Shown piece after piece: positions 8,615 to 16,233 of a stretch of DNA of 64,000 bases. The stretch spans positions 1 to 64,000 of the forward strand of contig DAIDDL010000009.1 in NCBI GenBank assembly GCA_027309085.1, in the 5' to 3' direction. Each line of letters starts with the position of its first letter. Position 1 is the stretch's first letter. The stretch is from Sulfobacillus sp. GTDB lineage: Bacteria; Bacillota; Sulfobacillia; Sulfobacillales; Sulfobacillaceae. Made by a program: the position numbers and the translations under genes. Below the pieces are notes generated by a model. That model was not told the DNA's origin and did no database searches. It saw only the letters and a list, made by a program, of their open reading frames with translations.

Positions 8615-9328
8615 TTAACGGGCGGATTCCACCATATCCCGGAGATCTTCCACCATGTCCGCCACAACTTCATAGAGATTGGGATCGATTTCCTCAATGA
8701 GGCGGAATACGCCGGTCTCTTCATAGATGCTGTACAGCTCGTAAGAAGTTTCCGGGGAGACCCGCCAGGCTGAGGTGGTCACCTGCAGTGTGTAGACAGG
8801 GATAGCCTTGCGCTTAATCGCCAAATCGGTGGAACTCCAGGGGATTTTCGGGCCCCAGTCGGGAAAGAAGTCGGGCTGGATCATATCGGGGGTCAGCTGA
8901 TTGCCAATGGACAGCACTTTCAGCAACACCCGGCCATAAGGTTTGAGCAAGCGGTGGACCGCCTCCATCCCCCGCCAGACGGCGACCTCGCGCATGATCA
9001 TGACGAGACCTCCCGGAGAGTTGTGAAACGGGCAGCGCATGGCGCAGGTGTAGCACTGGGCGCATGCCCAAATATATTCATCCATCATGCCCTTGACAGC
9101 TTCAGCGTCACCGGACAACACGGTCTGCACCACGATCCGGGGCGAATAATCGAAAAACCTGTGTGAGGGGCACGACCCGCTGCAGACCCCGCAATTGAGG
9201 CAGCCGTGGATCACTTCTTCATAGCGGAGGTCGCTCTGAATGGCGTCCAGCAGGCTCTGGGCGTCCTGCTGGCCCACGTCGTCCGGATTGAGACGCAGAT
9301 GGGTGACAGTGTCTTTATCGTGGCTCAT
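8615..9328 (-). CDS. hdrC1: sHdrC1: heterodisulfide reductase subunit C-like iron-sulfur protein
   Basis: The 237-residue protein has two [4Fe-4S] motifs, CLNCGVCSGSCP near residues 43-54 and CAQCYTCAMRCP near 89-100. It starts the C1-B1-A-H-C2-B2 series. The C-terminal third lacks cysteines and has conserved tryptophans. A start with AGGGAGGTGACC upstream is clear. It would relay electrons within the sHdr complex in the cytoplasm. Confidence 0.9.
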   Translation of the reverse strand: MSHDKDTVTHLRLNPDDVGQQDAQSLLDAIQSDLRYEEVIHGCLNCGVCSGSCPSHRFFDYSPRIVVQTVLSGDAEAVKGMMDEYIWACAQCYTCAMRCPFHNSPGGLVMIMREVAVWRGMEAVHRLLKPYGRVLLKVLSIGNQLTPDMIQPDFFPDWGPKIPWSSTDLAIKRKAIPVYTLQVTTSAWRVSPETSYELYSIYEETGVFRLIEEIDPNLYEVVADMVEDLRDMVESAR

Positions 9329-9373
9329 GGATGGTCACCTCCCTAAAACAGAATTTGTTGCGCCGCGAGGCAG

Positions 9374-9742
9374 TTAGCTGAGATAAACGGTGCGGTCAGC
9401 CGTCAGCAGCAGCTCGTGAAAATCTGCGGCTCCGATCCACTCCAAGGGCCAAGCGACCCCGCCGGGGTCCAGGTGCACCAGCGGAAGACTCAGCCGGCAT
9501 CCGTACAGGAGCACCGACTGGTCTTCCGCTATGCGGATAAAATCGGTCAGCCGCTTGCCGCTGCCATCAAGAGCGGCAGTATTCTCGGCGAATCCTGGCT
9601 CAAAAATAGACAGCCCGGTCTGGGTAAAAATAATGGCCGCTTCATGGTCGAGCGCTCGGGCCACGGTCGCCATGAAGAAGACGGTGAAGCAGCGTTCGGG
9701 GTTCTCCCTTCCCCGGGTTTGCACATACACGAATCGCGCCAT
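9374..9742 (-). CDS. DsrE-family sulfur carrier, first gene of the sHdr operon
   Basis: The 122-residue product has the DsrE fold signature MARFVYVQTRGRENPERC at the start and a conserved cysteine, Cys82, in LLYGCRLSL. It resembles the DsrE protein encoded at 10869 in layout but is clearly diverged. It is the promoter-proximal gene of the minus-strand operon, 45 nt before hdrC1. It probably accepts sulfane sulfur and delivers it to sHdr or LbpA. An AAAGGAT ribosome site precedes the ATG. Confidence 0.8.
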   Translation of the reverse strand: MARFVYVQTRGRENPERCFTVFFMATVARALDHEAAIIFTQTGLSIFEPGFAENTAALDGSGKRLTDFIRIAEDQSVLLYGCRLSLPLVHLDPGGVAWPLEWIGAADFHELLLTADRTVYLS

Positions 9743-10150
9743 GTTAGTCCCGATCCTTTCGTGTCAGCGTCAAACGGGCTGGTTCTTTAGAGCCAACGGC
9801 TGATTGCAGTCATCCTAGCACCTATTGAATAGCGATTAAATAATCATTGCGCATGAATTGCGGATGCATTTTACTGAAGTGACTACAAAGTACAGCGACG
9901 AAACGTCGTTTACACGGCGTGCTATAATTTAGGCGCACTATTCCGAGGTTTCGTAAAAACGACAGTAATTCGGCGTTTTTACCTGGTGAAATAACTCACA
10001 ATACATGCGAGACAGGGCCATATGGTCCTGATGTCGAGGTCCATTCGGTCCTATTCTGTTGGGGCTTTAGGGCCAACAATGACGGTAGTGCATTGCCAGG
10101 GGCTGAAACAGTGCGATCCCATCCCAAGGCAGTGCGCGGAAGGGAGAACT
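9743..10150. promoter_or_regulatory. Divergent regulatory region between the two sulfur operons
   Basis: About 400 nt without a gene. On the plus strand an extended -10 (TGCTATAAT, 9920-9928) has no good -35 partner, suggesting an activator-dependent promoter. A small palindrome CGACGAAACGTCG lies at 9896-9908, a hairpin GTAAAAACG/CGTTTTTAC at 9953-9982, and the composite element described separately. The minus strand is AT-rich near 9830-9860, the expected place for the sHdr promoter, but I cannot fix hexamers there. Confidence 0.55.
9974..10030 (+). promoter_or_regulatory. Composite upstream element, copy 2 (CRP/FNR-like dyad plus CCATATGG palindrome)
   Basis: GTGA-N6-TCAC at 9986-9999 in the context CTGGTGAAATAACTCACAA, then 18 nt, then CCATATGG at 10018-10025 within GGGCCATATGGTCC. 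The flanks also match copy 1 at 920-975: both have CGTTTT(T)AC directly before the dyad. It lies about 125-165 nt before lbpA2, downstream of the extended -10 at 9920-9928, so it would be in the transcript or act as a roadblock or second promoter element. Confidence 0.6.
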
Positions 10151-10585
10151 ATGGCGGCTGAATCCGAGTGCAATATTCCTGAAGACCGGTATTACTGGAT
10201 AGACAAACACGTATGGGCTAGACCTGTAGGGGACCTGGTAGAGGTGGGAGTGACAGACCCGGCTCAGGGATTGGCCGGAAAGATGCTGGTGTGCCGCATC
10301 AAGCGCGTAGGCCGTGAGCTGAAGCGTGGGGCCAGCGCAGCGACACTGGAAAGCGGCAAGTGGGTCGGTGGCGTCTCTACCCCGCTGTCCGGGGTGATCG
10401 CGGAGGTGAATGAGGGCCCCGAAAAAGATCCGGAAGAGTTAAATCGCGACCCCTATGGGGCCTGGCTATTTCGCATGACACCCACCCACTGGGCGGAAGA
10501 CGTCAAGGAACTGGTCACGGGCGCGTCCGGAGTGCAGGAATACCGCGCCAGAATTGCTCAAGAGGGCATACAGTGCGGACATTAA
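10151..10585 (+). CDS. lbpA2: Lipoate-binding protein of the sHdr system (GcvH-like), second copy
   Basis: The 144-residue protein is collinear with LbpA1 and carries the same ESGKW motif with Lys70. It shares TDPAQGLAGKMLVCRIKRVG and the ending QCGH, where LbpA1 ends with CMRCS. ATG at 10151 follows GAAGGGAGAACT; the upstream in-frame extension lies in the regulatory region and is rejected. It is the first gene of a sulfur-carrier operon with tusA, dsrE and a lipoate ligase, which supports a substrate-carrier role in sulfur oxidation. Confidence 0.9.
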   Translation: MAAESECNIPEDRYYWIDKHVWARPVGDLVEVGVTDPAQGLAGKMLVCRIKRVGRELKRGASAATLESGKWVGGVSTPLSGVIAEVNEGPEKDPEELNRDPYGAWLFRMTPTHWAEDVKELVTGASGVQEYRARIAQEGIQCGH

Positions 10586-10622
10586 TCCCGCTTAGGGCGG
10601 GATGGGAAAGGACAGAGCAATC

Positions 10623-10847
10623 ATGGAGCAGGTAGTGGATGTCAGGGGGCTGTCGTGTCCGATGCCGATCATCCGGACAAAGAAGGCGATGGACCAGATT
10701 GAGGCAGGGGACCATTTGGTGGTGCTGGCCACGGATCCGGGTGCCGTGGCCGACTTCCAGGCATGGACACGGCGGACGGGGCATAAGCTGGTCTCGTCGG
10801 AGCAGGTTGACCAGGAGTTTCACTTCCGCTTGGAGAAAGTCAAGTAA
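10623..10847 (+). CDS. tusA: TusA sulfur carrier protein
   Basis: The 74-residue protein has the TusA motif DVRGLSCPMPIIRTKKAM near its start. Cys12 of the C-P-x-P motif is the persulfide site. TusA passes sulfane sulfur between rhodanese/DsrE partners and sHdr in dissimilatory sulfur oxidation. An alternative ATG at 10602 adds seven residues; the one at 10623 fits the family length and has AAAGGA upstream. It lies 37 nt after lbpA2 and 21 nt before dsrE. Confidence 0.92.
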   Translation: MEQVVDVRGLSCPMPIIRTKKAMDQIEAGDHLVVLATDPGAVADFQAWTRRTGHKLVSSEQVDQEFHFRLEKVK

Positions 10848-10868
10848 CCGGACAAGGGGGAATCGCTG

Positions 10869-11240
10869 ATGGAGAACAAAAAGATCTTGTACATCCAGAC
10901 CTCGGGTCCGGACACTCCAGCCCGCATGGCCTCGCCGTTTTTTCTGGCCACGGCTGGGTGCCTTCTGGACCATGAGGTGACGATGCTCTTTACCATGCAC
11001 GGAACCCAGCTTATGAAAAAAGGCGTGGCGGAACAGGTGTTTGTCAAGGAAGGAGGGCAGACGCTGCAGTACTTTATCGACCAGGCGTTGGACGCCGGCG
11101 TGAAGTTTTTGGTGTGCACCCCCAGTCTGGATTTGAATGACATGACAAAAGATGACTTGATTGAAGCCGTCTCCGAGGTGGTAGGGGGCACATTCGTCAA
11201 CGAAGAGGCCCTGGCGTCTGATCTGGTAGTCTCTTTCTAG
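10869..11240 (+). CDS. dsrE: DsrE-family sulfur carrier
   Basis: The 123-residue cytoplasmic protein has Cys83 in FLVCTPSLDL as the presumed sulfur-binding residue, with the opening KKILYIQTSGPDTPARMASP typical of DsrE-like proteins in tusA-dsrE-hdr loci. It is the likely exchange partner of TusA. A GGACAAGGGGGAATCGCTG leader with a purine-rich site precedes the ATG. The operon continues with the lipoate ligase 32 nt downstream. Confidence 0.85.
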   Translation: MENKKILYIQTSGPDTPARMASPFFLATAGCLLDHEVTMLFTMHGTQLMKKGVAEQVFVKEGGQTLQYFIDQALDAGVKFLVCTPSLDLNDMTKDDLIEAVSEVVGGTFVNEEALASDLVVSF

Positions 11241-11272
11241 GCGGGATTTTTAGGGAAAAGGAGGACACCTGG

Positions 11273-12355
11273 ATGCGCGTGGTCAATTTAGGCACGGTCT
11301 CAGTGCCCCGGTCTCTAGCGGTCTTTCACGCGGTGGCCCAAATGGCGGGGGCGGCAGATGAGATGACACTGGTGTTCGCGACACCTCAAAGCCCGTTCGT
11401 TTCGGTTGGCTATCACCAGCTGGCCAGCCGGGAGCTCAACGTGGCCTACTGCCAGGCCCACGATATTCCCATTGCGCGGAGATTGGTGGGCGGCGGCGCC
11501 GTGCTTCTGGACCAAAACCAAGTGTTTTGGCACCTGATTATGCCGGGGGCCCACGCGGCGGTCAAAGACCTGTATGCGGCGCTGCTGCCGGCTCCCGTGG
11601 CGGCTTACCAGCGCATGGGCATCCGCGCGTCTATCCGCCCCCTGAACGATATCGTGGTCGGAGATCAGAAGATTGGCGGGACGGGAGCCGCCACCATCGG
11701 CCAGAGTCTGCTCTTTGTGGGCAGCCTGATGTATGATTTCGACCGCGAGCTGATGGCGCAGGTGCTCCGCGTGCCGTCGGAGAAGTTCCGGGACAAGACC
11801 GTGCAGGCTCTCGGCGCGTACATGACGACAATGGCGGAGCAGCTGGGCGGGGCCTTGCCTGCGCGGGACGAGGCCGCCCAAATTTTAAGCGAGGAATTCG
11901 CCCGGATGCTCGACACCCCGGCGCGTCATGAGAGCCTGCGCGAGGATGAGGAAGAGCAGGTTACACGGTTTGAACGCCGCCTCTTTGACCCGGCTTTCGT
12001 CTTTCAGAACGAGGGCTGGACGGTGCCGGGAACAAAAATTGCGGGGGGCATCTACCTTTACGAAGGGCTGTTCAAGTCGCCGACAGGGCTGGTGCGGGTG
12101 ATTTGGCGCGAGCGCGAGGGATTGATTGAGAATACCTGGCTGGGGGGCGACTTTCTGATTGAGCCGGCCAGCGCCCTGCAGCGCGTGCAAGATGCGCTCA
12201 ACCGCCAGGCTGTGGAGCCGGGGGAACTGTCACAGGTGCTGCACAGAATTTTTGTCGAGGAACAGGTGAAAGGCATCTCTGCCGAAGATGTGGTGCAGGC
12301 ATTTGCGAACCGCCTCAGTCTGGATACGCTGTCAGTGTCCGGAGTGGAACCCTAA
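11273..12355 (+). CDS. lplA: Lipoate-protein ligase (LplA with C-terminal LplB-like domain)
   Basis: The 360-residue protein has the ligase motifs RRLVGGGAVLLD near residues 63-74 and NDIVVGDQKIGGTGAATIG near 123-141, where Lys in the DQKIGG segment binds the lipoyl-adenylate. A C-terminal domain of about 100 residues (from EGWTVPGTKIAGG) resembles LplB/accessory domains. This matches sLpl(AB) ligases linked to sHdr clusters, which lipoylate LbpA specifically. Companion radical-SAM LipS1/LipS2 genes are not in this window. ATG follows AAAAGGAGGACACCTGG. Confidence 0.88.
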   Translation: MRVVNLGTVSVPRSLAVFHAVAQMAGAADEMTLVFATPQSPFVSVGYHQLASRELNVAYCQAHDIPIARRLVGGGAVLLDQNQVFWHLIMPGAHAAVKDLYAALLPAPVAAYQRMGIRASIRPLNDIVVGDQKIGGTGAATIGQSLLFVGSLMYDFDRELMAQVLRVPSEKFRDKTVQALGAYMTTMAEQLGGALPARDEAAQILSEEFARMLDTPARHESLREDEEEQVTRFERRLFDPAFVFQNEGWTVPGTKIAGGIYLYEGLFKSPTGLVRVIWREREGLIENTWLGGDFLIEPASALQRVQDALNRQAVEPGELSQVLHRIFVEEQVKGISAEDVVQAFANRLSLDTLSVSGVEP

Positions 12356-12369
12356 AGGGGGCCTGAGTC

Positions 12370-12966
12370 ATGCCGTCTGGACTGCGTGATACGATTGTGC
12401 TGTACCTGACCGACCACCTGGCGGTGACGACGGAGGAACTGCAGCAGACCCTGGGAGTGTCGCGCCGGCATATTCAACGAACCCTGCACCAATTGATTGC
12501 GGAGGGGCTGGTGAGCATGTCCCTGATGCCGGGATCCCGCCACACCGGGGAATACCGCCTGATTCCGGGCGAAAGCGCGGCGCTGCAGCCGGTCAATCGC
12601 CTGCTCACAGCGATTCAGGAGGCAGGGGGAGCCTCCTTGCGCGACCGAATTCTCGAAATTTTTATTGATGACTATTATCGCGGCCGGATGGATCACTCCC
12701 CTGAGGAGGTGTCCCGCGACGAGTCGTTGAAGATGAACTGGAGCAAAACGCCTAACGGCTGGTGGATTACCATGCAGCGGTGCCCATTTCCCTACTGGCG
12801 CGGGACACAATCCATCTGTGAGGCGGAGGCCCGCGCATTTGCGCACCATCTTGGCGCTCCTGTGATTCATCTTTCAGAAGGCGAGAAAGGGGTGTGCCAG
12901 TTTTTTATCCCTCTGCGCACGGACATGCGGCCAGACCAGGAAGGGGACGGCGATGACGACAAGTGA
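12370..12966 (+). CDS. Winged-helix regulator with SufR-like iron-sulfur cysteine set
   Basis: The 198-residue product has an N-terminal helix-turn-helix (residues 8-50, TTEELQQTLGVSRRHIQRTL as recognition region). The C-terminal domain holds Cys138, Cys150 and Cys176 (C-x11-C-x25-C) with LGAPV between the second and third. That layout is typical of SufR-type repressors that bind a [4Fe-4S] cluster. It follows lplA by 14 nt and overlaps the next gene, so it is the in-operon candidate regulator of the sulfur genes, sensing Fe-S status, redox or sulfur load. Target sites are not known. Confidence 0.7.
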   Translation: MPSGLRDTIVLYLTDHLAVTTEELQQTLGVSRRHIQRTLHQLIAEGLVSMSLMPGSRHTGEYRLIPGESAALQPVNRLLTAIQEAGGASLRDRILEIFIDDYYRGRMDHSPEEVSRDESLKMNWSKTPNGWWITMQRCPFPYWRGTQSICEAEARAFAHHLGAPVIHLSEGEKGVCQFFIPLRTDMRPDQEGDGDDDK

Positions 12967-13648
12967 CAAGACAAAACCGGTCGTGGTGGTGATTGGTGAC
13001 TTTCCGGAGACGGGCCATGGGCTGCAAAACTGTGCGGCCAGCGTGCGCGGTGCGGAGGTGGAATATCTGTCCCTGGGCGCCGAAGGCCCTCAATTTTCTC
13101 AAGACCCTCTATATCAGGGCTACTTGCCTGCGATGCAGCGGGCGCGGCAGGAACTGGCCCGGAGGCTTGGGGCAGCCGGGGAGGGCCAGCGCTTCGCGCT
13201 GATTGGGAGGGGGCTCGGCGGGTTGGTGGCGCTGTGGGCGGCGGCAGACAGCCGTACCGCTCCGGTCCGCGCAGTGGTTGCGATCTCCAGCACGCCCAAC
13301 CTGGACTACCTTAAAGACAAGCACCCCTATTACAGCTGGCCGGCGGACGATGTCAAAAAAGTGTTGCTGGACTGGGATGTCAGCTACAAGGTGCCAAGAA
13401 TCGGGCCGCGGGCGGTGCTGCTGATCCACAGCGATAACGATCCTGAGATCCGCGCCAACTGGGCGGAAGAATTTTTTTTACTGGCGACAGGTGTGAGCAA
13501 GTGGCCGCAAAGATGGGATTACCACCGAATCCCAGGGTTGCCGCACGTCTGGAAAGATCCGGTCCAGGAGCCATGCCGGCAGGCCCAGGCGCATGTGGCC
13601 GAGTGGCTTGAGCAATATCTAGACCCGGTGGCTGATCCCGTGAACTGA
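12953..13648 (+). CDS. Alpha/beta-hydrolase-fold protein lacking the nucleophile
   Basis: The 231-residue protein has the layout of an alpha/beta hydrolase: a nucleophile-elbow segment ALIGRGLGGLVAL (residues 82-94), a late acid segment LLIHSDNDPEI and a terminal histidine segment PGLPHVW. The elbow G-x-S-x-G reads G-R-G-L-G, so position 87 is Gly and no Ser or Cys nucleophile is present. It overlaps the end of the regulator gene by 14 nt and closes the operon. A catalytically inert binding protein is the simplest reading; the substrate or ligand is unknown. Confidence 0.65.
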   Translation: MTTSDKTKPVVVVIGDFPETGHGLQNCAASVRGAEVEYLSLGAEGPQFSQDPLYQGYLPAMQRARQELARRLGAAGEGQRFALIGRGLGGLVALWAAADSRTAPVRAVVAISSTPNLDYLKDKHPYYSWPADDVKKVLLDWDVSYKVPRIGPRAVLLIHSDNDPEIRANWAEEFFLLATGVSKWPQRWDYHRIPGLPHVWKDPVQEPCRQAQAHVAEWLEQYLDPVADPVN

Positions 13649-13662
13649 AAGTGGAACGGTGT

Positions 13663-13703
13663 GGCGCAAGAGGCTTCCCCGCTAAGGGGAGGCCTCTTGC
13701 GCC
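13663..13703 (+). terminator. Hairpin after the lbpA2 operon
   Basis: An 18-bp stem with one G-T wobble (13663-13680 with 13686-13703) and a 5-nt loop GCTAA, 15 nt after the hydrolase-fold stop. No T run follows, so termination strength is uncertain. Confidence 0.6.
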
Positions 13704-13791
13704 TGGGCCTCTTGGGGGCTGGCGGCAGGATGAAAGAAGCCAGTTGTCTGATACAATGGGACAGAATGTCTGAAGAAGGGAACGATGCACG

Positions 13792-15060
13792 ATGAAATTT
13801 CGGTGGCCACACCGGAACCATGCCAAGGCCATTGAGGAGCGCCAGGCGTATCTCCGGCAGTTGCCGCAGATGGCAGAAGGTGGTCGGGAGATGTTCTCAT
13901 GGGCTGTGGACCCCCGGACACTGGCTCCTTTTCAGGAGTGTCTGACGGGGGACATGGTGCTGCCGGTCGGAGTCGTGGGGCCTTTGGCGGTCGAGCTGGG
14001 CACCTACGAGCGGGACGCTGACGGTGCTCTGCGGGAGAAGGACCGCGTGGCGGACCGGATCTTTGTGCCGGTGGCTCACACAGAAGGCGGTCTCTCGGAG
14101 TCCATGCTGCGGGGCGCCCAGGTGATCGGCCTCGCGGGCGGTGTGAAAACCTGGCTGCTGCAGGATGAAATGACCCGGGACTGCGCTTTTGTGTTTTCCA
14201 CCGCCGGGGAAGCGATTGCCTTGGCCAGGTGGCTCAAGTCGGAGAACGATGCGCTGAAGAGCTGGATAAACAATCCCGACCACGAAAAGAAAATACCGTC
14301 AGAGGCGGGCGGGGTGGCGGCGATTTCCCGCCATGCCCAGCTGCTGCACCTGAATGTGCGCCTCGTCGGTCCCGTATGCCACGTGCTCTATGGCTTCGAC
14401 ACGCAAGAAGCCTGCGGCCCGAATATGGTTACGCGCAATGCCTACGCGCTGAACGGGCACATTGTGCAGTTGGTGGAGTCCATGGGGCTGGTGCCCCAGC
14501 AGATATTTTTGGAAGCGAATCTAGGGGGCGACAAGAAACCCAGTTACGAATATTATGCCGGGGGGCACGGCAAGACGGTCGTGGCGGAAGCCGTGATTCC
14601 GGATGAGGTGGTAGTCCGCCACCTGCACACGACGCCAGAACACCTGCAACTCTTGGAATGGACAGGGCTGCACGGGGGCAATGCCAGCGGCATGCAGTCG
14701 TTTGGGTTTACCCCGGCGTCCGCGGTGGCCGCGATTTTTGCAGCCACGGGGCAGGATCTGGGAATGGTTGGGACCAGCAGCATGGCCCATGCCGCCGTAT
14801 CCCGGACGGACAGGGGCACGGCGTTCAGCATCACCCTGAGTGGGGTGGAAGTGGGAACGGTAGGAGGGGGGACGCAGCTGCCGCATGCCCGGGCCTATCT
14901 GCAGCTGATGTCCTGCCAGGGGCCGGGATCTGCCAGACGGCTGGCTCAGATCATTGCGGGGGCGGCGTTAGCGCTTGAGATTTCTGCGGCGGCGTCTATG
15001 GCCAGCCGTGGCAGCGAGAATTTCTTCCGCACCCACTGGCAGCGCGGGGGTCTCCGTTAG
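13792..15060 (+). CDS. Hydroxymethylglutaryl-CoA reductase
   Basis: The 422-residue product shows all HMG-CoA reductase landmarks: VLPVGVVGPL, TEGGL with catalytic Glu98, GPNMVTRNA, NLGGDKKP with Lys248, a GHGKTVVAEA segment, TGQD with Asp322, VGGGTQLP, and a C-terminal candidate His415 after the SAAASMASRG helix. The segment order fits the class I enzymes that reduce HMG-CoA to mevalonate. The window also encodes ispE of the methylerythritol-phosphate route, so the organism may run both pathways or use this enzyme in a different direction or for a side product. It is a single gene, convergent with the ferritin-like gene. Confidence 0.88.
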   Translation: MKFRWPHRNHAKAIEERQAYLRQLPQMAEGGREMFSWAVDPRTLAPFQECLTGDMVLPVGVVGPLAVELGTYERDADGALREKDRVADRIFVPVAHTEGGLSESMLRGAQVIGLAGGVKTWLLQDEMTRDCAFVFSTAGEAIALARWLKSENDALKSWINNPDHEKKIPSEAGGVAAISRHAQLLHLNVRLVGPVCHVLYGFDTQEACGPNMVTRNAYALNGHIVQLVESMGLVPQQIFLEANLGGDKKPSYEYYAGGHGKTVVAEAVIPDEVVVRHLHTTPEHLQLLEWTGLHGGNASGMQSFGFTPASAVAAIFAATGQDLGMVGTSSMAHAAVSRTDRGTAFSITLSGVEVGTVGGGTQLPHARAYLQLMSCQGPGSARRLAQIIAGAALALEISAAASMASRGSENFFRTHWQRGGLR

Positions 15061-15070
15061 GAGCCCCGGT

Positions 15071-15985
15071 TCACACGCACTGGGCGCGGCGGAACAGGGG
15101 CGTCTGGCACAGCAGCGCGAGATAGCAGCTGGAACAGCGGGAAGGCTTCAGCGCCTGAAATGACAGGGAATGGCGTTTAGGTTGGGCGGCTGCCCGCGAG
15201 CCCGGGGCTGCCAGACGCCGCCCCGGCCCGTAAGGGCCCTGGAAGTCGTTGAGGCCGATGCGCTTGGCTTTGATTTCAATATCCGCCCGCAACCGGTCCA
15301 GAAATTTGCGGCCATCCATGCCGACTTGCTCAGCATCATCATAGAGCCGGCGGTACATGGATTCCATAATTGTGAGCAGCTCATCTTTCATGTCGATCAG
15401 CACACCTACCCGCTCTGGCGAAACCGCAGGAATGGCGTTTTTGAGATAGTACTCGGCAAAGGCCTGGTGGCGCGACTCATCCTTCAAGATGCGTCCCGAA
15501 AGCTTGCCAAAGAGGGCTTCCGGCTGGGTCTTGGCATAGAGCGTGTAAAAATTCTTGGCAAAGATATCGCTGATCAGGATGCCCCAGACCCAGTCCAGAC
15601 GGTCTCCCTTCCGCAGCCGGTTGTGATACCGCAGCATCTCCGGCATCTGCCGGACCGTCAGAGGTTCGGCGCCGAGGCGCCTGTACAGATGCGTCAGCAC
15701 CTCAAAGTGGCGGGCTTCATCCATGAGAAAGCTGCTCAGATATAATTGCGCAGTGGTTTCCCCGGCGCTGGCCATTTGCGGCAAGGCTACGCTGGCGCCA
15801 ATCATGGCCGACTGCTCACCAAGATAGACCGGTGTGAGCATGCGCGCTAGGGCATGGGACTCAGCCTGGCTGAACTGGATCGGGTCATTCCAGTCTACGT
15901 CAGCCGCAGACCACTGGGCTTTGACGCCTTTATGAAACAACCTGATCAGCAGGTCCTCCTCATATTGCGGATAGACTTTTATCAC
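15071..15985 (-). CDS. Ferritin-like diiron protein (ribonucleotide-reductase R2-like fold)
   Basis: The 304-residue protein has helical metal-ligand motifs GEQ (Glu57), DEARH (Glu90, His93) and DESRH (Glu170, His173), the E-x2-H pattern of R2-like and R2lox-type carboxylate proteins. GTG at 15985 after AAAGGATGG is preferred; the frame upstream has no family-like sequence. The C-terminal tail has four cysteines (RCSSC, LLC, QCV; C-x2-C-x5-C-x10-C), unusual for this fold. The function is not fixed: oxygenase, oxidase or iron-handling protein are all possible. Confidence 0.72.
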   Translation of the reverse strand: MIKVYPQYEEDLLIRLFHKGVKAQWSAADVDWNDPIQFSQAESHALARMLTPVYLGEQSAMIGASVALPQMASAGETTAQLYLSSFLMDEARHFEVLTHLYRRLGAEPLTVRQMPEMLRYHNRLRKGDRLDWVWGILISDIFAKNFYTLYAKTQPEALFGKLSGRILKDESRHQAFAEYYLKNAIPAVSPERVGVLIDMKDELLTIMESMYRRLYDDAEQVGMDGRKFLDRLRADIEIKAKRIGLNDFQGPYGPGRRLAAPGSRAAAQPKRHSLSFQALKPSRCSSCYLALLCQTPLFRRAQCV

Positions 15986-16176
15986 CGGCGACCATCCTTT
16001 CGACCGTGTATGCAATGCGGGAGGGCATATGGGTGACAGCTGCTCTCGTGGTGCGGGGCTCACGCTGGATAGCGCGCCGGGCACCGCGAAGTGCGTCTGC
16101 CAGGCGGACTCCGCCGCGCTTGGCGTGTCTCGTAAACATACTAAAAATTCCCGGAGAATGCAAATGCCGCTACGCA

Positions 16177-16216
16177 GGCCAGGAAGCTCCCCGCCATTGC
16201 AGGGAGCTTCCTGGCC
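16177..16216 (-). terminator. Hairpin downstream of the acyl-CoA synthetase gene
   Basis: A perfect 15-bp stem (GGCCAGGAAGCTCCC at 16177-16191 with its complement at 16202-16216) and a 10-nt loop lie 17 nt past the synthetase stop. No clear U run follows on the minus strand. Confidence 0.55.
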
Positions 16217-16233
16217 GTTCGGTCCGCCCCTTG

